A stretch of DNA of 64,000 nt from contig JAHBVO010000006.1 in the NCBI GenBank assembly GCA_019637435.1, forward strand, positions 310,001 to 374,000, given 5' to 3'. How positions within the stretch are numbered: the stretch's first letter is position 1; every line of letters starts with the position of its first letter. A program made the position numbers and the translations under genes. The notes beneath the pieces are model-generated. The model saw only the letters and a list, made by a program, of their open reading frames with translations. It did not search any database and was not told the origin of the DNA. Origin of the DNA: Candidatus Obscuribacterales bacterium. GTDB lineage: Bacteria > Cyanobacteriota > Vampirovibrionia > Obscuribacterales > Obscuribacteraceae. Positions 17,172 through 26,543 of this stretch are shown here, one piece after another.

Positions 17172-19607
17172 ATGACATTTAGGAATTTTCGCACGTTATT
17201 AGCGTCAACCCTGCTTCTTTCAACTCTCTCCAGTCCAGTCCACGCAGACACGCTAAATTCTCAGTCATCGCTGGATCGTTCCACATTGCCGATTCCAGAA
17301 CCGAAGATTCCGCACATAACAATCCTAGACGCACGGAACGCCACACCGCCGCCACGCTTTGAGGTAAAGGCTCCAAAGAAGGCACCGAATGTGGTGATTG
17401 TACTGATTGACGATATGGGATACGGGCATTCAAGTGCATTCGGAGGTCCGGTTCAAATGCCGACTCTCGAAAAACTCGCCAACAACGGACTGCGCTATCG
17501 AGATTTTCATACAACCGCATTATGTTCACCGAGTCGCGCTGCCCTCCTCACCGGCCGCAATCATCATATGAATAACATGGGTTCGGTTACGGAAACCGCA
17601 ACCGCCTTTCCCGGACAAACCGGCCAGCGCCCCAACAGCGTCGCACCACTGGCCGAGATGCTGCGACTGAACGGGTACTCAACAGCTGCTTTCGGGAAAT
17701 CACATGAAACGGCAGCCTGGGAAGTCAGCACTTCAGGGCCGACTGATCGCTGGCCGACCCGATCAGGATTCGATAAGTTTTATGGATTCATCGGAGGTGA
17801 AGCTAACCAATGGGCTCCGACACTCTATGACGGTTTAAACCAGGTCGAACCTCCCAAAGATCCGAATTATCACCTCGTAACGGACATGACAAATCAAGCT
17901 ATTCAATGGCTCCAGTCGGAAAAATCGTTAACACCGGACAAACCATTTTTCATTTACTTCGCACCTGGCGCGACACATGCACCGCACCACGTCCCAGCGC
18001 AGTGGATCGAGAAGTACAAAGGGAAGTTCGACAAAGGTTGGGATAAACAAAGAGAGGAAACGCTCGCCAGACAAAAGGAAATCGGCATGATGCCCGCCGA
18101 TGCAGAGCTTGCTCCAAAACCAGCCGCTATCAAAGATTGGGATAAATTGACTGATGATGAGCGAAAACTTTTCGCACACCAGATGGAAGTATTTGCTGGT
18201 TACGGTGAATTTGCAGACCACGAAGTTGGTCGATTGATTTCGGCAATCGAACGGGTTGGTCAGCTCGATAACACACTAATCTTCTACATTGCTGGTGACA
18301 ATGGTGCCAGTGCAGAGGGCGGATTTAACGGGCTCTTCAATGAGATGAGTTATTTCAACGGCATGCCGGAAAGCGTCGAGGATATTTTAAAGCACTACAA
18401 TGAACTCGGCGGTCCGAAATCTTACGGACATTTTGCTGCTGGCTGGGCTGTGGCGGGCGACACACCATTCAGCTGGACGAAACAAGTTGCCTCCGACTAC
18501 GGTGGCACCAATAATGCTATGGCTGTTCATTGGCCTGAGCGAATCAAGAGCAAAGGAGAAGTTCGCTCTCAGTTTCACCACGTCATAGATGTGGCTCCCA
18601 CGATTCTTGAAGCGGCTGGACTGCCTGAACCGAAAAGCGTAAACGGCATAGCCCAAACACCTATCGAAGGCGTCAGCATGCTCTACACATTCGACGATGC
18701 GAAGGCGAAGAGCACGCACACAACACAGTACTTCGAGATTTTCTGCAATCGTTCAATCTATCATGACGGCTGGCTGGCTGGAACTATGCATAGAGCGCCA
18801 TGGGAGATGAAACCCACACACACGATTGAAGAAGACAAATGGGAGCTTTATGACACCAGAAATGATGCCTCGTTGAAAAACGATCTCGCACAGAAGAATC
18901 CGGAAAAACTAAAGGAGATGCAGGCTCTCTTCCTCAAAGAAGCGGTTAAGTACAACGTTCTCCCACTGGACGATAGAGTGCTGGAACGGGTCAATCCAAC
19001 CTTATGTGGGCGGCCAGACCTGATGGCGGGAAGAAATTCGCTGACCGTATATCCGGGAATGACCGGCTTAACGGAGAACGTTTTCATCAACACGAAAAAT
19101 CGTTCCTATTCGATCGATGCCTCCACAAAAATTCCGGACGGCGGAGCCAGCGGTGTGCTGATCGCTCAGGCGGGACACTTCGGAGGCTGGAGTTTCTACT
19201 TGAAAGGCGGCAAGCCTGCCTTCACCTATAACCTGTTAGGAATGAAACAGTTCACGATCGAAGCACCAGATGCAGTACCAGGCGGTCCGGCAAAAATACA
19301 ATTTGAATTCACGTATGATGGCGGCGGCACTGGAAAAGGCGGCACTGGAAAAATACTCGTCAACGGTAAAAGCGTTGCGTCCGGCCGAATAGAGCAGACG
19401 CAGGGATTCATGTTCTCTGCCGATGAAGGCGTAGACGTAGGAGTTGATTTGGGCACATATGTCACTGACTATGGAACTGACGACAACAAATTTTCAGGAG
19501 AAATAGATCACATCACAATTAACGTCAAGCCGATCGAAACGGCTGACAAACTCGATCACGATAAGCTTCACGCCGTAGGTTCGCTGAAGAAAGCCCTATC
19601 GGACTGA
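17172..19607 (+). CDS. Exported arylsulfatase-type sulfatase
   Basis: 811 residues with GAGG before the ATG. The signal peptide ends about residue 26 (SSPVHA). The sulfatase domain begins with VVIVLIDDMGYGHSS (metal ligands Asp80-Asp81). It has the type I signature C-S-P-S-R at Cys118, which is converted to formylglycine by a dedicated enzyme. Further active-site patterns are THAPHH, GDNGAS and KSHETAAWE. After about residue 620 a beta-rich C-terminal domain follows (SVDAST, GVLIAQAGHFGGWSFYLKGG, GKILVNGKSVASG), resembling the C-terminal domain of large arylsulfatases. It hydrolyses sulfate esters outside the cytoplasm; the substrate is unknown. No formylglycine-generating enzyme is in the window. 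Confidence 0.92.
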   Translation: MTFRNFRTLLASTLLLSTLSSPVHADTLNSQSSLDRSTLPIPEPKIPHITILDARNATPPPRFEVKAPKKAPNVVIVLIDDMGYGHSSAFGGPVQMPTLEKLANNGLRYRDFHTTALCSPSRAALLTGRNHHMNNMGSVTETATAFPGQTGQRPNSVAPLAEMLRLNGYSTAAFGKSHETAAWEVSTSGPTDRWPTRSGFDKFYGFIGGEANQWAPTLYDGLNQVEPPKDPNYHLVTDMTNQAIQWLQSEKSLTPDKPFFIYFAPGATHAPHHVPAQWIEKYKGKFDKGWDKQREETLARQKEIGMMPADAELAPKPAAIKDWDKLTDDERKLFAHQMEVFAGYGEFADHEVGRLISAIERVGQLDNTLIFYIAGDNGASAEGGFNGLFNEMSYFNGMPESVEDILKHYNELGGPKSYGHFAAGWAVAGDTPFSWTKQVASDYGGTNNAMAVHWPERIKSKGEVRSQFHHVIDVAPTILEAAGLPEPKSVNGIAQTPIEGVSMLYTFDDAKAKSTHTTQYFEIFCNRSIYHDGWLAGTMHRAPWEMKPTHTIEEDKWELYDTRNDASLKNDLAQKNPEKLKEMQALFLKEAVKYNVLPLDDRVLERVNPTLCGRPDLMAGRNSLTVYPGMTGLTENVFINTKNRSYSIDASTKIPDGGASGVLIAQAGHFGGWSFYLKGGKPAFTYNLLGMKQFTIEAPDAVPGGPAKIQFEFTYDGGGTGKGGTGKILVNGKSVASGRIEQTQGFMFSADEGVDVGVDLGTYVTDYGTDDNKFSGEIDHITINVKPIETADKLDHDKLHAVGSLKKALSD

Positions 19608-19644
19608 GGCGGTAGTATCCACTTCCTCACCTCCACGCTTTCAG

Positions 19645-19675
19645 CCAGTAAGTTAGACAATATCTAACTTACTGG
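19645..19675. terminator. Hairpin after the sulfatase gene
   Basis: A perfect 13-bp stem (19645-19657 and 19663-19675) with a 5-base loop, 38 bases after the sulfatase stop. It is AT-rich and lacks a long T-run, but is in the right place for transcription termination of the sulfatase and, on the other strand, after tRNA-His. Confidence 0.6.
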
Positions 19676-19762
19676 ACGAATTTATCAACAATAAACCAAT
19701 CAGTCGATGTCTAGACTAAACAACAAAAGAGTTGCGGTTTATAAATCGTAGAAATAAAAGAG

Positions 19763-19836
19763 GGCAGACGAGGGGACTTGAACCCCCGAGTGCTGGAACC
19801 ACAATCCAGTGCCTTAACCACTTGGCGACGCCTGCC
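19763..19836 (-). tRNA. tRNA-His (anticodon GTG)
   Basis: The minus strand folds into a complete cloverleaf: 7-bp acceptor stem, D stem GCC/GGC, anticodon stem CTGGA/TCCAG with loop TTGTGGT, a five-base variable loop, and T arm GGGGG-TTCAAGT-CCCCT. The encoded G at position -1 pairs with C73, the identity pair of bacterial tRNA-His. The CCA tail is not encoded (CTC follows position 73). It lies between the sulfatase and feoB, on the feoB strand. Confidence 0.95.
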
Positions 19837-19891
19837 ATAGACGCGGAGAAACAGCTCCGGACTGCATTATACAAAAAATTCGCAAGCCATC

Positions 19892-21949
19892 TCACTTTAG
19901 ATTGAGAAACGCAAAGAAGGGCGGCAAAACCCAAGCCAGTGCACCGCCTGCGGCGAAGGCGAAAATCCATGACCCAATCCAGATTGTGAGCGCCACCTTA
20001 GGTCCGCGCTCTTTTATCATGACGCCCACGGTTGCAATACAGGGCACAAATAAGGTAATGACAATCATGGCGGTCACAGCTTGAGCCGCTGTCAGAGCCA
20101 CATCCGTTAGCCCGAACGCGGCAAAATCGCGCCTCACAATACCTAATATAAAGGTAGTCGGAATGCGAGGGTCGTCAGGCAGACGCAACCAGTGCACCAC
20201 CAATGGTTGCAACGCGGTAACAAATAGATCTAATAGACCGATCATTTGCGCAACTGTAACGAGGAATCCGGCAAGGCAAAACATGGGCGCTGCTTCTGTG
20301 AGAAACAACCAGGATTTTTTCCAGGTTTTCTTCGCGACGTTATCCCAACGGGGAAGACGCATGGGTGGCAGATCGATGAGAAGCGCTTGAGATTTGCCCG
20401 GAAGAATTTTGTTTAGTAGAAGTCCGGAAACGGCAAGAATTCCGACAACGAGTAAACCATAAACAGCCCAGGCAGCACCACCGCCAGCCCGAGCCAACGT
20501 TCCAGACACAACTCCTAGCTGCGCAGAACACGGAATGGCAATTCCGAGTAGAGCCGTTGCAATCATTTTCTCTCGATTGGTTGTGAGCAAACGAGTAGTA
20601 ATCGTCGCCATCGTCACGCATCCCAAGCCGAGAATCAAGGGAATGATTGCGCGTCCGTTCAGCCCGAGCTTGTTCATCATGCGATCGACGAGTACCGCCA
20701 GGCGAGGCAGATAACCGGAGTCCTCCAGCAAGGAAAGCCCCAGGTAGAAGCCGAGCACAAGCGGCATCAATAGCCCAAGAAGATACGTCACGGTTAAAGT
20801 CAGAATGCCGTACTCTCCGACAAGAATGTTTCCAACGATCGTCAGAAAGTTGTTCTTGTACTTCCAAAAATCAAACTTGATCTCGTCTGGTTTCGTCGCC
20901 GCAATCGCAGCGTTATACTCAACAAGCGTTTCCTTAGAAACCTTTGAAGAAGCCGTTCCTTCAGGGAATTCAAACGTCTTTCCATTTGCTTCGATTGCAA
21001 CTGGCGCGTAGGTTGCAACTGCTTTCCTCACCACCGGTTCATAATAAACGCGCATAGTCTGATTCTCGGTAATCTCGACAAGATCACCGGCAATCCAGAC
21101 GCCAAGCACCTGGTAGAAGATAAAGTAGCAAACGAATAAAGCAATCGCGCCACCATATATGGGGTGCAAGAGGAAGCGTCCAAGTCGCACAGATAACTTT
21201 GTAGACTTCGCGCTCTCTTCTACACAATCGTGCACGAGCTCGTCAGCAAGGCGTCTTCGAGCGACATAGATTTCGTTTCTCGCGTCCTCTGCACTGACTC
21301 CGGTCTCTTCGATAGTTTGTTGATCCGCCTCAAGAATTAGCAAAGCGCGAGCCTGATCGAGACCACGCGCGACCAATGGTTGCAGTTTTTCCTGCATCTC
21401 AGGCAGTATCGCACCGGGCCGCGCACTTTCAACGAGCGTGCCGATTTCTCTAACGCCCTTGTTCTCAACTGCAATGCAATACATTACAGGAACGCCGAGC
21501 CGTTCTGACATCAAATCGAGGTCAATCGTTAGACCGCGCTGCAGAGCTTCGTCCCACTGGTTGAAGACGACAATGAGCGGCTTGCCCATGTCTATCAGTT
21601 GCAGGGTAAGAAACAGATCGCGATCCAGACTGAGAGCCGAAACTACATTGACCACAACGTCCGCTTCGAGAATCATGCGACGCGCCGCCCGCTCTTCGTC
21701 GTTCAGACTTGAAATGCCATATACCCCTGGCGTGTCAGCGAGCTCATGAGCGCCAAGATGTCCACGCGCGATGTCAATGGTGGTTCCAGGGTAGTTTGAA
21801 ACATCAGCGCTGAGCCCGGTAAGCGCATTGAAAATTACAGACTTGCCCACATTAGGATTGCCGGCGAGTACGATACTGGCGCGCGCAGCCACAGCCGGGT
21901 GACCACCCGAGCTCTGATTATCTTTTGTCAGGTCGCGAACGCCGACCAT
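19892..21949 (-). CDS. feoB: Ferrous iron transporter FeoB
   Basis: 685 residues from the ATG at 21949, chosen for the GAGGCGGT before it; an in-frame ATG at 22003 lacks a ribosome site. The N-terminal G domain has G1 GNPNVGKS, G2 in NYPGTT, G3 DTPG and an unusual G4, NQWD (FeoB commonly NMxD). The membrane domain has about eight to nine spans and two Gate-type segments with conserved cysteines (GLGCVTMATITTR and IPCSAQLGV). It imports Fe2+ across the inner membrane under GTP control. No feoA is adjacent. It is shorter than the E. coli protein but in the family range. Confidence 0.92.
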   Translation of the reverse strand: MVGVRDLTKDNQSSGGHPAVAARASIVLAGNPNVGKSVIFNALTGLSADVSNYPGTTIDIARGHLGAHELADTPGVYGISSLNDEERAARRMILEADVVVNVVSALSLDRDLFLTLQLIDMGKPLIVVFNQWDEALQRGLTIDLDLMSERLGVPVMYCIAVENKGVREIGTLVESARPGAILPEMQEKLQPLVARGLDQARALLILEADQQTIEETGVSAEDARNEIYVARRRLADELVHDCVEESAKSTKLSVRLGRFLLHPIYGGAIALFVCYFIFYQVLGVWIAGDLVEITENQTMRVYYEPVVRKAVATYAPVAIEANGKTFEFPEGTASSKVSKETLVEYNAAIAATKPDEIKFDFWKYKNNFLTIVGNILVGEYGILTLTVTYLLGLLMPLVLGFYLGLSLLEDSGYLPRLAVLVDRMMNKLGLNGRAIIPLILGLGCVTMATITTRLLTTNREKMIATALLGIAIPCSAQLGVVSGTLARAGGGAAWAVYGLLVVGILAVSGLLLNKILPGKSQALLIDLPPMRLPRWDNVAKKTWKKSWLFLTEAAPMFCLAGFLVTVAQMIGLLDLFVTALQPLVVHWLRLPDDPRIPTTFILGIVRRDFAAFGLTDVALTAAQAVTAMIVITLFVPCIATVGVMIKERGPKVALTIWIGSWIFAFAAGGALAWVLPPFFAFLNLK

Positions 21950-22119
21950 ACATACCGCCTCGAATCCACCACAGCTAAAACGTCGCTTCCCGGCGGACCA
22001 CATCTAATTGAGAAATTTTATCAATAAAGGCGGCTCAAGAGCGACCCACCTGAGCAAACATGCTAATGTAGCCACGGACTTGAAGCCGGAAACGCAAACA
22101 GGCAGCCGAACTTACAGGA

Positions 22120-25100
22120 ATGGCAATTTTGATGACACTCAAAAAAAATAGTCGATTGAGATTCTCTGCCCCGTTCAAGAGGCTCATGACACTTGTGCTG
22201 GTCACCTGCCTTTCACTTGGGTTTCTGAGCCCCGCCGCGGTCGGTCAGTCCGCGCCCAAGACTATCAACGCCGTAAAACTTGCAAATGGTTTGCGCGTAA
22301 TACTGATTGAAGAACCCGCCTTCCCGATGATTTCGAGCCAACTATGGCTGCACGTCGGCTCGTTCGACGATCCCGCCGGAGCCAGCGGCACCTGCCATGT
22401 AATAGAACACCTTCTGGCCGAAACCATGAAAGCCAACGGCGCCAGCCTCGCTCGACGACTGATCGGAAGCGGTGGGCGATACGACGCCTTCACGAGCGAC
22501 GATTTCACCGTGTTTCTTGAGAATCTTCCTTCCTCCCAACTGGAACTGGCGTTGTCTCTCCAGGCTGAGCGCTTGAAGGACAGGAATTTTTCCGCGCAAG
22601 CTGTTGATGTAGCGGCAAAACAGGTGGCACTGGAAATCGAAGCCTCGCATTCCAATCCCGACCGAACCTTATTGAGAGAAGTTCGCGCTCTTCGGTTTAC
22701 CAGACATCCTTATAAGAACCTACCTTCCGGAATCGAAGAAGAAATCAAGTCACTTAACCCGCAGATTGCAACCGATTTTTTCAAAGAACATTTCATCCCC
22801 TCCAACGCAACGCTAGTTCTATCAGGAGACTTGAAGGCCAATCAGGCATTGAAACTGGTGGAACAATATCTTGGCTCCATTCCTGCCCGCAAAGGAATGT
22901 CACCGAATCTGATACCATACGAACCAATTCAAACGGGCGAAAGAAGAGTCTACTTAAAGTACGGTGGGAAGAAAAACAAACTTCTTATTGCCTTCCAGGC
23001 TCCAGCAGCAACTGATCCTAGCGCCGCTCCTACAGCGGTCCTTGAGAGTCTGCTAGGAAATTCGACCTGCGGGCTTCTGCACGATCTCGCCGTCAATACA
23101 AAAGTCTGCGACTCCGCCTCAGCCTCATACGAACTGAGAAAAAATCCAGGAGTTCTCTCCATCGCCTGCGAAGCTCCGGCAAACGTCAGCTCGACAAAAA
23201 TGCTCTCCACCGTCGAGGAGGTGTGCGACAAAATCAGAGAGGGCAGTTTCGATGATGCGGCACTTGCCGAAGCAAGGAAGCGCGCCGTATTTTCCTTTCT
23301 GAAAAACAAGATCGGTCCATACAAAACCGGGTTTCAGCTCGGCTTCTTCGACTCCCTCGAAAAATTAGACCAGGCGGAACTCTGGCAGCGCCAGTTGGAA
23401 TCGGTTTCAAAACAGGATGTGTTGCGGGTGGCAGCATCATATCTGGTGTCATCGAAGCGCAGCGTCGGATTCATGCTCGGTCAGACCAGCGCATCTTCAG
23501 TACAGAAAACTGCGTGCAGACCGGCACCAAGAGTGGTCTCGGTTTCCAATTTAAAACCGGATCGCCAACAAATGCATTTCTGCAGGTCTGCGCTCGGGAA
23601 TATGCAAATTGCCGCTTACGATCCATATCTAGACGGTTCCAGAACCGACTCAACTGACGAACCCCAGGACGAAGCCCCGGAAGCCCCTGCTGAAGACTCA
23701 TCGACGGGCACTTCGGTCCCCCCTGCCGCCGGCTCCGCTGGGCCGAGCACCACCACTTCGTCAGGCGCACCTGGTTCTACAACCGTCAATGGAACGCCCT
23801 CGGTTAAACAAACGCAGCCGCAACAGGTGACGACAGAACCGGATACGGTGGCGGCACCACAGGCGGAGGCACCTCGCGCACCAGCCTCCGCAACTCGTTC
23901 GAATATCAGCGAGTTCATCCTTATAAATGGAATTCGATTGATAGTGTTCAAAGCAGATTCGAGTCCTGTAGTACGCATCTCTGGCGCTGTAAGAGCCGGG
24001 CACGTCTATGACCCTATCAATAAACCTGGATTGTCGGACACCACAGTAGCCCTGATGAATGGAAGCTCCGCGAAGATATCTAAAGAAAACTCAGCACGTA
24101 TGCAAGCGCAAAACGGATTGGACCGCGCTGACCAGATACGATTTTTCGAGGGTCGCGAACAAATTTCATTCCATACGAGCTGCCTGGTGCAAGATCTGGC
24201 AACTCAACTCAAATTGATTAGCCACCATTTGACAGACCCAGCCCTCGACGACGCATCGCTAAGCGCAGCCCGCAACACAGTCGCTGGTACCATCAAGCGC
24301 AGGCAGAACACCGTTCAGGATCGCGCCAATCGGCTTCTTCTTCAAAACTTACTCTCAGACAAATCTCAGTTCAATCCGCCCAGCCCTCATGAACTCCTCG
24401 CGTCCGTTTTAAAAATCACCGCGGATGATATCAATCAGTTTCGCGGGACCAACATAGCTCCATCAACTACTACTATCGTATTGTCAGGAAATATAGATCC
24501 TCAAGACGCGAATCGCCTGGTTACGAGTGCGTTGGGTCAGTGGCAGGGCAAAGCAAAAACACCGGCAGTCAGCGCTCAGGCAAACAAACGTCTGGTCACG
24601 AAGGTGAATTTGCCCTCCGAAGACAACGTCAAAGTGGAACTTGCACTCGGTCGTTTGTTGCCGACGCCTGTTTCAAAACCGGAATACGCCCGCCTGATTT
24701 TGACTGACTGCGCTCTTCTCAAGCATCCGCTTTACGCGCGTCTGACGAATCCTAAGAAGATGCCCGACCTGGATGACTCAGTGTCAATTCAGAGTATTTT
24801 GATGCCGATGGCTCAACAGTGCGCTTGGATTCTGGACGTTAACTTGACCGAAGCGAAGCTGCCTGGTATCACGGGCGCTATCAAACAACAATTCAGAGAG
24901 TTGCTGACGACGGGTCTGAGTAATTCGGAACTGTCTGAGATGAAGCGATTCATCAGTGGACAAGTTTGCGTAAATCGCTTGAATGATGTGATTCACAGCG
25001 CCGACAGCATAATCGACGCGGTTTCGACCGACCGAGAACCCGACTACTGGTTTAACTTGCCATCAGCGATTGAGGCAACAGCTCTTGGCGATGTAAACCA

Positions 25101-25203
25101 ATTCATCAAAAACGAGTTCCAGCCGGATAAAGCGTGTGTGGTTGTTGCCGGAAGCAAGAAGGCAATCAAGCTTGTGCCGTCCTTTAGACGCGGAAAAGAT
25201 TAG
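22120..25203 (+). CDS. Exported double M16 (pitrilysin/insulinase-like) metallopeptidase
   Basis: 1027 residues. The signal sequence lies at about 20-43 (MTLVLVTCLSLGFLSPAAVGQ). The first M16 unit (about 48-470) has the inverted zinc motif HVIEH (His93, Glu96, His97), with the third ligand about Glu172 in VALEIEAS. It also has the GGRYDAFTSDDFTVF strand. A Pro/Ser/Thr/Ala-rich linker (about 508-590) leads to a second M16-like unit (NGIRLIVFKADSS...) without HxxEH, the usual inactive half. The two halves form the clam-shell chamber that degrades small peptides. The family includes both one-chain and two-gene forms. An ATG at 22132 is an equally good start. Confidence 0.9.
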   Translation: MAILMTLKKNSRLRFSAPFKRLMTLVLVTCLSLGFLSPAAVGQSAPKTINAVKLANGLRVILIEEPAFPMISSQLWLHVGSFDDPAGASGTCHVIEHLLAETMKANGASLARRLIGSGGRYDAFTSDDFTVFLENLPSSQLELALSLQAERLKDRNFSAQAVDVAAKQVALEIEASHSNPDRTLLREVRALRFTRHPYKNLPSGIEEEIKSLNPQIATDFFKEHFIPSNATLVLSGDLKANQALKLVEQYLGSIPARKGMSPNLIPYEPIQTGERRVYLKYGGKKNKLLIAFQAPAATDPSAAPTAVLESLLGNSTCGLLHDLAVNTKVCDSASASYELRKNPGVLSIACEAPANVSSTKMLSTVEEVCDKIREGSFDDAALAEARKRAVFSFLKNKIGPYKTGFQLGFFDSLEKLDQAELWQRQLESVSKQDVLRVAASYLVSSKRSVGFMLGQTSASSVQKTACRPAPRVVSVSNLKPDRQQMHFCRSALGNMQIAAYDPYLDGSRTDSTDEPQDEAPEAPAEDSSTGTSVPPAAGSAGPSTTTSSGAPGSTTVNGTPSVKQTQPQQVTTEPDTVAAPQAEAPRAPASATRSNISEFILINGIRLIVFKADSSPVVRISGAVRAGHVYDPINKPGLSDTTVALMNGSSAKISKENSARMQAQNGLDRADQIRFFEGREQISFHTSCLVQDLATQLKLISHHLTDPALDDASLSAARNTVAGTIKRRQNTVQDRANRLLLQNLLSDKSQFNPPSPHELLASVLKITADDINQFRGTNIAPSTTTIVLSGNIDPQDANRLVTSALGQWQGKAKTPAVSAQANKRLVTKVNLPSEDNVKVELALGRLLPTPVSKPEYARLILTDCALLKHPLYARLTNPKKMPDLDDSVSIQSILMPMAQQCAWILDVNLTEAKLPGITGAIKQQFRELLTTGLSNSELSEMKRFISGQVCVNRLNDVIHSADSIIDAVSTDREPDYWFNLPSAIEATALGDVNQFIKNEFQPDKACVVVAGSKKAIKLVPSFRRGKD

Positions 25204-25754
25204 GCTGAATTCATGGTTCCAAATAGCCTTATACGAACCGCTCAGATGAGTTTTTGATAACAAAAGAGGGGTTGCTCCTCATGACAATTAATACAAGCTC
25301 ATCCAGCTGTATAGCCGAACCATATTGTGGTTGAGCAATGCTCATATAAACAAGGCAACCGCCAGCGACAGGGCGTTTTGGCGCAAATCTGTGCCTATCG
25401 GCTGTTTACGGTGGAAAAAACGAAAGCAGTGTTAACCTCACTATCAATGGAAATAGCGTTAAACAGAAGATTGTAAAGGTTAACGAGGTTGTCAATTATT
25501 TAATCTCCGACTGGCTCAACGCCCGTGGGCATTGCGTTTATGGCACTTCGCGAATTGTCAATGCTCGCAAACATAGTCAGAGGTGGACTTTCCAGCCCTT
25601 TCCTCCAGTTTGACTTTCTAGTGACAAGTCCGCTAAGATGCAGCGGTGAATTTTGCATGCGACCGAAAGGATGAAGGTTTGCGATCATTCATTCGCTTAA
25701 CTAAGTGATGTCGCGGCAAACTGAAAGCACCTTTCCACAGGAAACCTGAAAGCG
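25204..25754. other. Non-coding region upstream of the LysM/helicase pair
   Basis: 550 bases with no credible gene. GTTAACC (25431-25437) and GGTTAAC (25478-25484) form an inverted pair, the latter followed by GAGGTT, so the 60-base stretch can fold or bind a dimer. A promoter-like pair lies at 25610-25639. Short hairpins such as GCCC-GT-GGGC near 25530 are weak. Confidence 0.4.
25610..25639 (+). promoter_or_regulatory. Probable sigma-70-type promoter
   Basis: TTGACT (25610-25615), 18-bp spacer, TAAGAT (25634-25639). It would start transcription about 105 bases upstream of the LysM gene. Confidence 0.45.
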
Positions 25755-26543
25755 ATGGTAACAGTGGTAGAAGAAGACAGACAAACAAATATGACGTCAG
25801 CAGAACGCGTGGAATCCTTCCTCGAAGACAATTCGAATTTTGATGCCACCATGCTCGATTCCATTCCGGAATTCATTCGCGAAGATATAGACGAAGATCG
25901 TCGTAAGCCACAACTCGACGCCAAACCCATGCTGCCCGCAGTAGCCTCGGTAGAGGTGGTAAATAGATCAAGCGAAGCAGGCACGATACCGCTAGTATCG
26001 ACACGAACGGAGCGCACCGCATCTGGTGATGCTGCGTCGGACACTCCGCCGGCCGACGAGCTCGAAGCTCTCTGGCCAGGCGTGCACCAAGAATTCATTC
26101 CCTCAGCAAAGAGAAACCCAAGCTTCTATATGATGATGGGCTTCATGGCTGGTGCCGTGGTATCACTCCTCGGCGTTTGGGGATATTCCGCGGTCGGTTC
26201 TAAGATAATCGCTGGTGGAGAGTCCAAACAAATTCTCGTCGCCGGTGCGGCAACCAAGGCCGCAGATGCAGCTCCCGAGCAAGAACTCGAGACAAAGAGC
26301 ACCGATCCCAACGCTACCTTGATTCCGATCAGCAGCACTTATGAAGTGAAGCCGAACGACACTCTGGTAGTGATCGCGATGAAGAACTACAAGAAAGTGA
26401 CGCCGCGTCTTCTGGACGAAATCGTGAAAGCGAACGGAATGAAGAGCGCTAACGTTCTCAGCCTCGGACAAAAGTTGACCTTGCCGAACTACAAGCCGCA
26501 ATCTAGCGCTATCGCAGCATCGAGTTCGGGACAAGTTCATTGA
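25755..26543 (+). CDS. Single-span membrane protein with C-terminal LysM domain
   Basis: 262 residues. The N-terminal half is acidic and disordered (VESFLEDNSNFDATMLDSIPEFIREDIDED). One membrane span (about 121-146, YMMMGFMAGAVVSLLGVWGYSAVGS) precedes a linker and a LysM domain (about 200-250: TYEVKPNDTLVVIAMKNYKKVTPRLLDEIVKANGMKSANVLSLGQKLTLP). LysM binds N-acetylglucosamine polymers such as peptidoglycan. With a cytoplasmic N-terminus the LysM would lie in the periplasm, tethering membrane to wall. Its stop overlaps the start of the helicase gene by four bases, so the two are translationally coupled. Confidence 0.8.
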   Translation: MVTVVEEDRQTNMTSAERVESFLEDNSNFDATMLDSIPEFIREDIDEDRRKPQLDAKPMLPAVASVEVVNRSSEAGTIPLVSTRTERTASGDAASDTPPADELEALWPGVHQEFIPSAKRNPSFYMMMGFMAGAVVSLLGVWGYSAVGSKIIAGGESKQILVAGAATKAADAAPEQELETKSTDPNATLIPISSTYEVKPNDTLVVIAMKNYKKVTPRLLDEIVKANGMKSANVLSLGQKLTLPNYKPQSSAIAASSSGQVH

